A stretch of DNA of 5,940 bases from Chloroflexota bacterium (GTDB taxonomy: Bacteria; Chloroflexota; Anaerolineae; Anaerolineales; UBA4823): contig DAOVXM010000186.1 of the NCBI GenBank assembly GCA_030636125.1, forward strand, positions 1 through 5,940, written 5' to 3'. Positions 1-5,940 of this stretch are shown piece by piece; positions within the stretch are counted from its first letter, which is position 1; the number at the start of each line of letters is the position of its first letter. The notes under the pieces are model-generated. The model worked only from the letters and a program-made list of their open reading frames with translations, ran no database searches and was not told the DNA's origin. The position numbers and the translations under genes are program-made.

Positions 1-2349
1 GAGATCATATTCAACGTAGAAATCCCCAAGAACACTCCCCCGGATCAACCGATTAATTTTAATCTCTTAGACGAAGTTACTGGCCTGGCAATAAACGCTA
101 AAACCCACCCTATGGAGCGAGTGGAGGATGGATTTTACAGCATTACTTTACCCTTTCCCCTTGGTTCTACTGTGAAATATCGCTATTCCCGCCAGGGAGA
201 AGCGGCACCAGTAGAAGAACATATTTCTGATGGGCGACAGCTACGCTACCGTCTTTTTCATGTAGAAGGACCAGGCGAAGTTCAGGATGTAGTCACCAGG
301 TGGACCGACACTCAATTTGAAGGCACCACTGGTCGCATCACTGGGAAAGCCCTTGACTCGATCACAGGTCAACCCATAGCTAACATACTCATCGTTGCTG
401 GTGGTGCACAGGCACTTACCGCATCCGATGGGTCTTATCTATTGGAAGGTTTACCTCCGGGAACGCATAACCTTGTAGCTTACGCGTTGGATGGATCCTA
501 TCAAATCTTCCAACAAGGAGCATTGGTCGAGGCAGATTCCACCACTCCTGCTGAACTCCGTTTGAGTATAGCCGAGTTGGTAAATGTAACCTTTGAAATC
601 AGCGTACCTGATAATACAATTCCTGCTGTCCCAATACGGCTTGCTGGTAACTTATACCAGCTTGGAAACACTTTTGCTGATCTTTCGGGTGGCGTAAGTA
701 CAATGGCAACGCGTATGCCCGTAGTAAATTTGTTGCCAGATCAACGCTACCAGATCAGCCTTACACTCCCTGTCGGAGCTGATGTTCGTTACTTATACAC
801 TCTTGGTGATAGTCTCTGGAATTCCGAACGAACTACGGAGGGAGAAATCCAATTACGCCAGATTATCATCCCAGACCATGATGTCAAGGTATCTGACAAA
901 GTTGAATCGTGGGCAACGACAGAAACATCTTCAATTACATTTGATGTTAATGTGCCTGACACAACTCCGCCTGATGATTATGTTTCCATTCAATATAAAC
1001 CTTTTTATGGATGGACAGAGTCGATACCAATGTGGTCCTTGGGGAATAATCGCTGGGCTTTCGTGCTTAACACCCCTACCAACCTTATCAGTGGACTGAG
1101 CTACCGTTATTGCCGTAACAACCAATGTGGCTCCACGGATGATCTGCAAACGATGGGTAATAGCAGTACTGGCTATATCGTTAACCCCGAAACATCATCC
1201 CAAAGCATTATCGATCAAGTTGAATCCTGGGCTTGGTTGGATCATCTCCCCGCACCCAGTGATCCTGGGGCTTTACAGATAACCCCACGTGGATCGGACT
1301 ACTTTGCTGGAATTGAACTACAGGCTGCTTATCACCCTTCATGGACACCACTCACTCCCTTTACCATAGAAAAAATTCAAAAGACGGGCGCCAATTGGAT
1401 GGTACTTTCACCCACCTGGAGTTTCACGCGCGATACCCCCCCCATCCTTGAACAAGTGACGGGGCGTGATGCATTATGGCTTGACTTGACCACCTCTATC
1501 CAGAAAGCCCAGGAGAGTGGCTTTAAAATCGCCCTTAACCCAACCCCACAATTCCCAACAACGAAAAATGAGTGGTGGTCAAATGCCCCACGCGACTTCT
1601 CGTGGTGGCTGGTCTGGTTCGAAAGATACCGAAACTTTGCCATCCATCACGCTGACCTGGCTGCACAGAGTAACGCTGAGGTACTAGTCCTAGGTGGGGA
1701 TTGGTTAGCACCAGCGCTACCTGGAGGAATGCTGGCAGATGGCAGCCCCTCGGGAGTACCAGCAGATGCCGACATCCGCTGGCGCACACTTATTCAGGAT
1801 ATCCGCTCAAGATATCGTGGCACACTCGCCTGGGCTTTATCATCTTCTCAAGCCATTGAAAATCCACCATCATTCCTGGAAGGGGTCGATCTAATCTACT
1901 TGCAATTCTCTCCCCCCTTATCCAACCAATTAGAACCAACTCAATCTGACTTGGAAGCGGAAGCCGCCAGAGTGTTGGATAATGATATCTTTCCCTTACA
2001 AGCTGAATTAGGTAAACCACTTGTATTGAGCGTCGCTTATCCTTCAGCAGATGGCGGCAACACAGCATGCTTGGACAATCCAAATGGCGAGGCATGCCTC
2101 GAGTTTAGTGCCTTATCACGTCCAAATGAAGATATTCCAAGCATTGCTGTTGACCTTGAGGAACAAGCCGATATATACAAAGCATTACTGAACGTGGCAA
2201 ATAATCGCGACTGGATAAGTGGATTCGTCTCGCGTGGCTATTACCCTCCTGCTGCTTTGCAAGATAAATCTATCTCTATACACGGGAAACCCGCTGAAGA
2301 GGTGATTAAATATTGGTTCCCAACACTAATCGCAGAAACCACACAATAA
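1..2349 (+). CDS. Large multi-module surface/secreted protein with starch-binding-like repeats and a C-terminal TIM-barrel glycosidase-like domain (5' partial)
   Basis: The frame is open from base 1, so the first ATG (112) is internal and the N-terminus, including any signal peptide, lies outside the window; 782 residues are visible. Counting from base 1, three related beta-rich modules lie at about residues 1-105, 194-305 and 311-410. Each opens with a pattern like (V/I)xFxVxVPDxTPP and ends near DxVxxW, as in CBM20-like starch-binding folds. Between the first two, residues 109-189 (GRITGKALDSITGQPI, then SDGSYLLEGLPPGTH) match a carboxypeptidase-regulatory-like beta-sandwich. From about 433 to 777 the sequence resembles a GH113-like TIM barrel (YFAGIELQAAYHPSW, TGANWMVLSPTW, KIALNPTPQF). 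The expected acid/base and nucleophile strands read VLVLGGDWL (561-569) and KPLVLSVAYPS (672-682), without the usual glutamates. A carbohydrate-binding or scaffold role outside the cell is inferred. Fold-level calls are moderately sure; substrate is unknown. Confidence 0.8.
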   Translation, partial: EIIFNVEIPKNTPPDQPINFNLLDEVTGLAINAKTHPMERVEDGFYSITLPFPLGSTVKYRYSRQGEAAPVEEHISDGRQLRYRLFHVEGPGEVQDVVTRWTDTQFEGTTGRITGKALDSITGQPIANILIVAGGAQALTASDGSYLLEGLPPGTHNLVAYALDGSYQIFQQGALVEADSTTPAELRLSIAELVNVTFEISVPDNTIPAVPIRLAGNLYQLGNTFADLSGGVSTMATRMPVVNLLPDQRYQISLTLPVGADVRYLYTLGDSLWNSERTTEGEIQLRQIIIPDHDVKVSDKVESWATTETSSITFDVNVPDTTPPDDYVSIQYKPFYGWTESIPMWSLGNNRWAFVLNTPTNLISGLSYRYCRNNQCGSTDDLQTMGNSSTGYIVNPETSSQSIIDQVESWAWLDHLPAPSDPGALQITPRGSDYFAGIELQAAYHPSWTPLTPFTIEKIQKTGANWMVLSPTWSFTRDTPPILEQVTGRDALWLDLTTSIQKAQESGFKIALNPTPQFPTTKNEWWSNAPRDFSWWLVWFERYRNFAIHHADLAAQSNAEVLVLGGDWLAPALPGGMLADGSPSGVPADADIRWRTLIQDIRSRYRGTLAWALSSSQAIENPPSFLEGVDLIYLQFSPPLSNQLEPTQSDLEAEAARVLDNDIFPLQAELGKPLVLSVAYPSADGGNTACLDNPNGEACLEFSALSRPNEDIPSIAVDLEEQADIYKALLNVANNRDWISGFVSRGYYPPAALQDKSISIHGKPAEEVIKYWFPTLIAETTQ

Positions 2350-2354
2350 GCAGA

Positions 2355-3635
2355 CTAATTTTTTACCAACACTTTTTCTAGAGCACCGGTAAATACTCCA
2401 AGAGCCTGGTTAATTTGTTTCTCCGTCACCACTAAAGGTGGAATCCAGCGTATAGTATTATCCCATGGACCACAAGTCATGAGGAGCAGGCTTTCTTCCT
2501 GGCAGGCCTGTACAATGGCTTTTGCAGTATATTTATCGGGTTTATTTCCCTCAGAGCGGAACTCAGCCGCAACCATTAAACCCAAACCGCGCACATCCCC
2601 GATCTCTGAAAACTCTTCTTGCAATCTGCGTAACCCGGCCATAATTTGTTCGCCACGCTCTTGGGCATTGACGAGCATTTGTTCATCACGAATGGCCTGT
2701 ATTGTAGCAACGGCTGCAGCCGCCGCAACTACATTCCCGCCAAAAGTTCCACCGTGTGAACCGGGTATCCATTTTTCCATTAAATCGAGCCGGCTGAATA
2801 CTCCCGAAAGAGGCAAACCCGAGGCAATACCTTTAGCCACCGCAATGATATCCGGGCGTAAGTCGAAATGTTCAAAGGCAAACCAACGTCCTGTCCGTCC
2901 GAATCCCGATTGAATCTCATCGACAATCAACAGAATGCCATGTTCATCGCAAAGCTCTCGTAATCCGCTTAAAAAACTAGCTGGTGGTACCACATAACCA
3001 CCTTCACCAAGCACCGGCTCAATCAATATTGCTGCTGTTTCGTGTGGTGCTGTCTGGGTCAGCAGTAAGTATTCCAATTCTTCCAAGCACCATTGGCTGG
3101 TTTCTTCTTCATCCCATCCATAACGATATGCATATGGATAAGGGGCAACGAATACTCCTGGCATTAGCGGTTGGTAACCAGCCCGATAAATGGTCTTCGA
3201 TGTGGTTAGGGACATGGTACCTACAGTCCGCCCGTGGAAGCTGCCCTGAAACACGATGATATTCGTACGCCCTGTCGCCTGCCGGGCAAGTTTGAAAGCT
3301 CCTTCCACAGCTTCTGCCCCAGAGTTACTAAAGAAATAACCATCCAGATAGGGAGGCAAGATCGCTCGCAGCTCATTTATCAACCCCAACAAAGGCTCGT
3401 GAAACACTAAATTAACTTGACCATGGATTAATAAGCCGGCCTGTTTTCGAATCGCCTGCACCACCTTTGGGTGGCAATGGCCAGTATTCGTCACCCCGAT
3501 ACCACAGGTGAAATCAAGGTATGCCGTACCATCCTGATCGTAAATGTAGCAGCCTTGACCATGTGAAGCGACTATAGGGGTATAGCGTGGCCAGACTGGC
3601 GATACATGGGGAAGGGCGTCTTGAATGCTTGTCAT
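2355..3635 (-). CDS. PLP-dependent class III aminotransferase (GabT/ArgD-like)
   Basis: A complete 426-residue protein, the usual length for class III (omega) aminotransferases, cytoplasmic by family. It transfers an amino group, often from the terminal amine of GABA, ornithine or a related compound, to a 2-oxoacid such as 2-oxoglutarate. Visible landmarks are the cofactor phosphate-binding NSGAEAVEGAFK (104-115), GSFHGRT (131-137), EPVLGEGGY (206-214), the IVDEIQSGFGRTG stretch (237-249) with the pyridine-binding Asp239, the Schiff-base Lys268 in IAVAKGIASGLP, and GGTFGGN (295-301). The ATG at 3633-3635 has a good ribosome site, TGGAGATG, with an 8-base gap from GGAG. It lies 52 bp after the decayed aldehyde dehydrogenase on the same strand, which suggests a former shared operon; no strong promoter is evident in that gap. 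Its 3' end faces the surface-protein gene with only 5 bp between. The exact substrate cannot be set: 4-aminobutyrate, acetylornithine and broad amino-acid enzymes of this class look alike. Confidence 0.93.
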   Translation of the reverse strand: MTSIQDALPHVSPVWPRYTPIVASHGQGCYIYDQDGTAYLDFTCGIGVTNTGHCHPKVVQAIRKQAGLLIHGQVNLVFHEPLLGLINELRAILPPYLDGYFFSNSGAEAVEGAFKLARQATGRTNIIVFQGSFHGRTVGTMSLTTSKTIYRAGYQPLMPGVFVAPYPYAYRYGWDEEETSQWCLEELEYLLLTQTAPHETAAILIEPVLGEGGYVVPPASFLSGLRELCDEHGILLIVDEIQSGFGRTGRWFAFEHFDLRPDIIAVAKGIASGLPLSGVFSRLDLMEKWIPGSHGGTFGGNVVAAAAAVATIQAIRDEQMLVNAQERGEQIMAGLRRLQEEFSEIGDVRGLGLMVAAEFRSEGNKPDKYTAKAIVQACQEESLLLMTCGPWDNTIRWIPPLVVTEKQINQALGVFTGALEKVLVKN

Positions 3636-3687
3636 TTTTACATCTCCAGTTATGGTAGGGATAGAATAATAAGTGTTTCGTCAGTTA

Positions 3688-4198
3688 TTAATACGGGTAC
3701 CAAAATTCTTTAATATCTCCTTCAACATCCCAGTTAACGTGCTTCACCTGGCAAAATTCATCATAGCCTTCCTATCCCAGCTCCCGTCCTAATCCGCTCA
3801 TTTTCATACCACCAAACGGACCAGTAAAATTATCGGTCAATGGATCGTTAATCCATATCGTGGCGGCAAAGTTCAGCATAGTAATCGAAGGTCTCCCCAG
3901 TCCACCACAGCTCTTCAATGTTTTCCGGGATCGGTTTCCCTTCCTCCTCAGTCAACATCCGGACCAGTTCTTCATGGTGATTTCAAATCTTGCTGGCTAT
4001 TTGATGTAATGAGGATGCTCGTGCAGATGCAAGCATATCTCGCCATTCTTTGAAGGCCGAATTTGCAGCCTTCACAGCAGCATAAGCATCTTCACCAGTT
4101 CCCCGTGGTACCTCAGCAATTATTTCTTCCGTTGCTGGGTTAACAACTGCGATGCTATCCCTTGACTTACCAGGTATAAAATGACCATTGATACACAT
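3688..4198 (-). pseudogene. Aldehyde dehydrogenase remnant: N-terminus joined to C-terminus, centre deleted
   Basis: This was an NAD(P)-dependent aldehyde dehydrogenase of about 480 residues by family norm. The start is ATG at 4196-4198. The first 71 codons read INGHFIPGKSRDSIAVVNP and VPRGTGEDAYAAVKAAN, a typical ALDH N-terminus. A TGA (3983-3985) interrupts, then the same frame continues NHHEELVRMLTEEEGKP and ELWWTGETFDYYAEL until TAA at 3848-3850. From about 3880 downwards another frame reads WINDPLTDN, TGPFGGMKMSGLGRELG, a TAG stop (3772-3774), then EGYDEFCQVKHVNWD and EFWYPY, ending with TAA at 3688-3690. That is a typical ALDH C-terminus. About 300 central residues are absent, including most of the cofactor fold, the catalytic Cys and the general-base Glu. 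No active enzyme can be made. A weak promoter-like pair (TTGTCT, 17 bp, GAATAT) lies upstream but is not convincing. Sequencing or assembly error could explain one change, but not all three. Confidence 0.9.
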
Positions 4199-4201
4199 TA
4201 C

Positions 4202-4209
4202 ACTTCCTC
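4202..4209 (-). promoter_or_regulatory. Ribosome binding site of the aldehyde dehydrogenase remnant
   Basis: On the minus strand this reads AGAGGAAG, ending three bases before the ATG at 4196-4198. It decides between that start and an in-frame ATG ten codons upstream (4226-4228), which has no such site and would add residues outside the usual ALDH N-terminus. Confidence 0.55.
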
Positions 4210-4360
4210 TCGATATTTCCATTCGCATATTCAGCTAGCATATCAAAAAAGACAATCACCCGTAATACCGTTCTTTCAAATATTAATCGGATTTCGGTAT
4301 CACTTCGTGTTGGAATGAGAAGCGGATATAAGATTGTATACGAGATTCTAACTGGTACAT

Positions 4361-4816
4361 CTATTTCCTATTGAGCAGTGGTGGAGAACCATAAGCCATT
4401 TTATATATTTTCAACGTCATAAATGTCTGTGTGCGCACAATACCTGGAACTTGGTGAAGCTTCTGGTTTAAAAAAGAAGCTAGCTCATCTCGATCCCGGC
4501 AAAAAACCTCTACAAAAAGGTCGAACTCTCCCGAAACCATGATCAGATAGCTAACCTCGGGAAACGATGCGATCGTTTCGGCGACATTCTCCAGCAAAGG
4601 TGGTTGCACTGTAACTCCAATCATGGCTGGTGCATCAAAACCCACCCGCGCCGGATCCAACATACCTACAATATGGATAACCTGTTCCTCGGTTAACCTT
4701 GCTACACGATTGCGTACCGTGCCCTCCGATACACCCAGGGACTTTGCAATATCTGTAAATGGTTTTCTTCCATCACTCTGCAATTGGTTTATGATCTTAA
4801 TATCTAAATCATCCAT
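4361..4816 (-). CDS. AsnC/Lrp-family transcriptional regulator
   Basis: A 151-residue protein, the standard length of the Lrp/AsnC (feast/famine) family. These are DNA-binding proteins that oligomerise and respond to amino acids. Residues 1-50 form the N-terminal helix-turn-helix: MDDLDIKIINQLQSDGRKPF, then TDIAKSLGVSEGTVRNRVARL with the recognition helix at about 29-41. Residues 63-140 form the ligand-binding RAM domain, with the GEFD loop (96-99) typical of the effector site. A longer reading from a TTG at 4871-4873 is open, but a perfect -10 box lies inside it, so the ATG at 4814-4816 is preferred. It has only a weak ribosome site, with a predicted leader of about 30 nt. Its location upstream of the dehydrogenase remnant and aminotransferase on the same strand suggests it controls that locus, and perhaps itself. 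The effector amino acid cannot be read from sequence. Confidence 0.92.
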   Translation of the reverse strand: MDDLDIKIINQLQSDGRKPFTDIAKSLGVSEGTVRNRVARLTEEQVIHIVGMLDPARVGFDAPAMIGVTVQPPLLENVAETIASFPEVSYLIMVSGEFDLFVEVFCRDRDELASFLNQKLHQVPGIVRTQTFMTLKIYKMAYGSPPLLNRK

Positions 4817-4852
4817 GATTTTGTTGCGTCCGATATTCGTAATTTTTTCAAC

Positions 4853-4881
4853 ATTATATTCCGGATTTCGCAATCACACAA
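4853..4881 (-). promoter_or_regulatory. Probable sigma-70-type promoter of the AsnC/Lrp regulator
   Basis: On the minus strand, TTGTGT (4881-4876) is followed after 17 bp by a perfect TATAAT (4858-4853). The start point would fall near 4846, about 30 nt before the ATG at 4816. The spacing and the exact -10 make this the best promoter in the window. Its location supports the shorter start of the regulator. Confidence 0.6.
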
Positions 4882-4940
4882 GACTTATGCCTTTCGAAAT
4901 AATAAATCTATCTCAGGGTATCTTAGTGAATCATCCCATA

Positions 4941-4954
4941 GAAACGCTTGTTTC
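4941..4954. promoter_or_regulatory. Short inverted repeat in the divergent region, possible regulator site
   Basis: Perfect 5-base arms GAAAC and GTTTC flank four bases. AsnC/Lrp proteins often bind imperfect palindromes of about 13-15 bp near their own gene. This one lies about 60 bp upstream of the regulator's -35 and about 46 bp upstream of the membrane-protein -10. The match is short and could arise by chance. Confidence 0.25.
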
Positions 4955-4974
4955 ACCGCTCCCATTGAAATGTG

Positions 4975-4988
4975 AAATTATTTAATTT
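4975..4988. promoter_or_regulatory. AT-rich perfect palindrome upstream of the membrane-protein promoter
   Basis: AAATTA, two bases, then TAATTT: a perfect 14-bp palindrome centred about 24 bp upstream of the extended -10 element at 5000-5008. It would cover the -35 region, a place where a bound protein would block transcription. It follows a tandem TGAAAT repeat (4966-4971 and 4973-4978). AT-rich palindromes are common by chance, so an operator role is only a suggestion. Confidence 0.25.
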
Positions 4989-4999
4989 TGTATAGATTG

Positions 5000-5008
5000 T
5001 GGTAGAAT
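5000..5008 (+). promoter_or_regulatory. Extended -10 promoter element for the small membrane-protein gene
   Basis: TGGTAGAAT combines a TGn extension with a -10 hexamer one base from consensus. No good -35 is seen at 17 bp (ATTTAA). Transcription would start near 5014-5017, at or just before the ATG at 5017. That gene has no Shine-Dalgarno sequence, so a leaderless or nearly leaderless message is plausible. An alternative promoter, TTGAAA (4965-4970) with TGTATA 18 bp on, would give a short leader. Confidence 0.4.
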
Positions 5009-5016
5009 ATATTGTC

Positions 5017-5478
5017 ATGGAAACAAGCCAACAACTGCCAGAAAACACCACCGAACCAACCCCACAGAGCGCGGATTCCGAACAGCTTCGCCGACAACGG
5101 CAAATTGTTATTATTATCATTGTTGCTGTTGTACTTTTCATTGGCATTACTACTGCGGCTATCGTTCTCTTATTACAACCGACGACTGATACGGAACGTA
5201 TCGCCAACGTTTTCATCATATTTATGGCTTTGGAATCTTTATTCCTGGGACTTACAATGGTAGTTTTGATCATCCAACTAGCACGGCTGATCAATCTATT
5301 ACAAAACGAAATCGCACCAATCTTGGAGTCCACCAATGAGACAGTAAACACGTTGCGTGGTACCTCTGAATTCTTGAGCGATAACCTAGTAGAGCCAGTG
5401 ATTAAAGTCAACGAACAAATGGCTGGTGTACGGCAACTGTTCGTTGCGCTTGGATTAATCCGAAGGCCACAAAAATAA
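5017..5478 (+). CDS. Small membrane protein with two transmembrane helices and a DUF948-like helical tail
   Basis: A 153-residue protein not assigned to a named function. Residues 1-24 are polar and rich in Thr, Pro, Glu and Gln. A basic patch (LRRQRQ, 24-29) precedes the first transmembrane helix (about 30-53, IVIIIIVAVVLFIGITT). A second hydrophobic helix spans about 63-88. Residues 89-145 form a likely amphipathic or coiled helix (LINLLQNEIAPILESTNETV), a pattern seen in DUF948-type membrane proteins. Charge placement favours a hairpin with both ends inside. The ATG at 5017 is preferred to the in-frame GTG at 4999, which overlaps the candidate -10 element. There is no clear ribosome site. 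It is followed after 25 bp by the YtxH-type gene on the same strand, and the two most likely form an operon; such proteins often occur side by side, which hints at a shared envelope-stress or membrane role (inference). Confidence 0.82.
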   Translation: METSQQLPENTTEPTPQSADSEQLRRQRQIVIIIIVAVVLFIGITTAAIVLLLQPTTDTERIANVFIIFMALESLFLGLTMVVLIIQLARLINLLQNEIAPILESTNETVNTLRGTSEFLSDNLVEPVIKVNEQMAGVRQLFVALGLIRRPQK

Positions 5479-5503
5479 TCTGACAACCAAAGGAGTGTGA
5501 GAT

Positions 5504-5842
5504 ATGTCTGACCGTGATGATGGGCTGGGAGCCTTTATCGCTGGAGTTTTTATTGGGGGAATCATTGGGGCAGCAACAATCTTACTGCGTGCTCCACAAT
5601 CCGGAGAGGATACCCGCACATATATTAAGGATAAAAGTATTGAACTGAAAGATAAAGCATCAGTAACTTATGATGATTACTATACCCGAGTCGGGGAACT
5701 TGCTGAGGAAACAAAAATAAAAGCATCCGATCTAGGGCAAAAAACTGGTGCCAGCAAGCCTAGCACCGCAGCAACACCGGTGGAGGTTGCACCTAACGAA
5801 ACAACCAACAGCTCGCAGGACGAAGTGGCTGCAGAAGAATGA
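5504..5842 (+). CDS. YtxH-domain small membrane protein
   Basis: A 112-residue protein. Residues 8-29 (LGAFIAGVFIGGIIGAATIL) form one glycine-rich transmembrane helix, followed by the RAPQSGEDTR motif (29-38). This is the hallmark of YtxH proteins, which usually have GxxxGxxxGAATALLxAPxSGxETR. Residues 35-80 form a charged amphipathic helix (YIKDKSIELKDKA, then KIKASDLGQK), and 81-112 is an acidic, Ala/Thr/Ser-rich tail, probably disordered. YtxH proteins are linked to general stress in Bacillus; their molecular role is unknown. A strong ribosome site, AAAGGAG (5489-5495), lies 8 bases before the ATG. It is the last gene of a two-gene unit, and the terminator at 5870 lies 27 bp after its stop. 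Confidence 0.88.
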   Translation: MSDRDDGLGAFIAGVFIGGIIGAATILLRAPQSGEDTRTYIKDKSIELKDKASVTYDDYYTRVGELAEETKIKASDLGQKTGASKPSTAATPVEVAPNETTNSSQDEVAAEE

Positions 5843-5843
5843 A

Positions 5844-5869
5844 CCGAGAATAATTATTTCCGAGAATAA
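5844..5869 (+). repeat. Short direct repeat between the YtxH gene and its terminator
   Basis: CCGAGAATAA occurs twice, at 5844-5853 and 5860-5869, a 16-bp period. The second copy directly abuts the terminator stem. The first copy overlaps a 10-bp palindrome, AATAATTATT (5849-5858). It looks like a small local duplication; no function can be assigned. Confidence 0.6.
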
Positions 5870-5905
5870 ACCCCATTCGTGTGATATGAATGGGGTCTAA
5901 TTTTT
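5870..5905 (+). terminator. Rho-independent terminator after the membrane-protein operon
   Basis: A perfect 9-bp stem, ACCCCATTC (5870-5878) with GAATGGGGT (5888-5896), encloses a 9-base loop. After TCTAA-type sequence comes a run of five T (5901-5905). The strong GC base of the stem and its place 27 bp after a stop codon make this convincing. On the minus strand the stem is followed by TTTATTCT, so it may work weakly in both directions. Confidence 0.8.
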
Positions 5906-5940
5906 AAGGGAGGATATATCGCCTACTCTAAGTCAGCCAA

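Noticed and set aside
2479..2913. Open frame of 144 codons on the plus strand
   Set aside because: It lies wholly inside the intact aminotransferase on the other strand; the translation is Ser/Pro/Arg-rich without domain features, a normal shadow frame.
3983..3985. Recoding of TGA as selenocysteine or a reassigned codon
   Set aside because: The residue is not a catalytic position, a TAG also interrupts the gene, the centre is deleted, and neighbouring genes end normally with TAA, TAG and TGA.
3983..4228. Short intact gene for an 81-residue ALDH-like protein
   Set aside because: The homology continues past the stop in the same frame and then into another frame, so this is the start of a broken gene rather than a small gene.
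4265..4300. Inverted repeat ATACCG / CGGTAT separated by 24 bases, upstream of the dehydrogenase remnant
   Set aside because: Six-base arms at this distance are expected by chance, and no good promoter sits beside them.
4817..4873. N-terminal extension of the AsnC/Lrp regulator from a TTG codon
   Set aside because: The family normally begins at the MDDLD segment, and a perfect TATAAT at the right spacing lies inside the extension.
4953..5486. Open frame of 177 codons on the minus strand
   Set aside because: It mirrors the small membrane-protein gene; the plus-strand product has clear transmembrane helices and a downstream partner, while this one has low-complexity Thr/Ile/Ser stretches and no ribosome site.
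5908..5940. GGGAGGA as a ribosome site for a plus-strand gene at the right edge
   Set aside because: No ATG, GTG or TTG follows at a suitable distance before the window ends.

Overview
The window looks like a chromosomal piece of an environmental bacterium with moderate GC content. The best guess is Chloroflexota, class Anaerolineae. This rests on the kinds of protein present: a large extracellular protein with repeated starch-binding-like modules, a class III aminotransferase next to an AsnC/Lrp regulator, and a small YtxH membrane protein. No rRNA, tRNA, mobile element or CRISPR array was seen, so the taxonomic call is inference only.

Layout, left to right. Positions 1-2349 (+) hold the 3' part of a long secreted or surface protein that is already open at the left edge. 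It has three related beta-sandwich modules, a carboxypeptidase-regulatory-like insert, and a C-terminal TIM-barrel-like glycosidase domain whose expected catalytic glutamates appear to be replaced. Five bases further on, tail to tail, lies an intact PLP-dependent class III aminotransferase (2355-3635, -). Upstream of it on the same strand are the remains of an NAD(P)-dependent aldehyde dehydrogenase (3688-4198, -). Its N-terminal and C-terminal ends are joined directly and the middle of about 300 residues is missing, with two in-frame stop codons and a frame change. Upstream again is an intact AsnC/Lrp regulator (4361-4816, -).

The regulator is transcribed away from a two-gene (+) unit: a small protein with two transmembrane segments (5017-5478) and a YtxH-type protein (5504-5842). 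A rho-independent terminator (5870-5905) ends this unit. The divergent intergenic region holds a good promoter for the regulator, an extended -10 promoter that nearly abuts the start codon of the membrane protein, and two short perfect inverted repeats that could be regulator sites.

How the genes fit together: regulator, aldehyde dehydrogenase and aminotransferase have the makeup of an amino-acid, GABA or polyamine catabolic locus. The transaminase makes an aldehyde, the dehydrogenase oxidises it, and the regulator senses an amino acid. Here the dehydrogenase is decayed while the other two remain intact, so the pathway step is either supplied elsewhere or lost. No clearly novel multi-gene system is visible. 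The most notable items are the fused-end dehydrogenase pseudogene and the multi-module surface protein with a probably inactive glycosidase domain.
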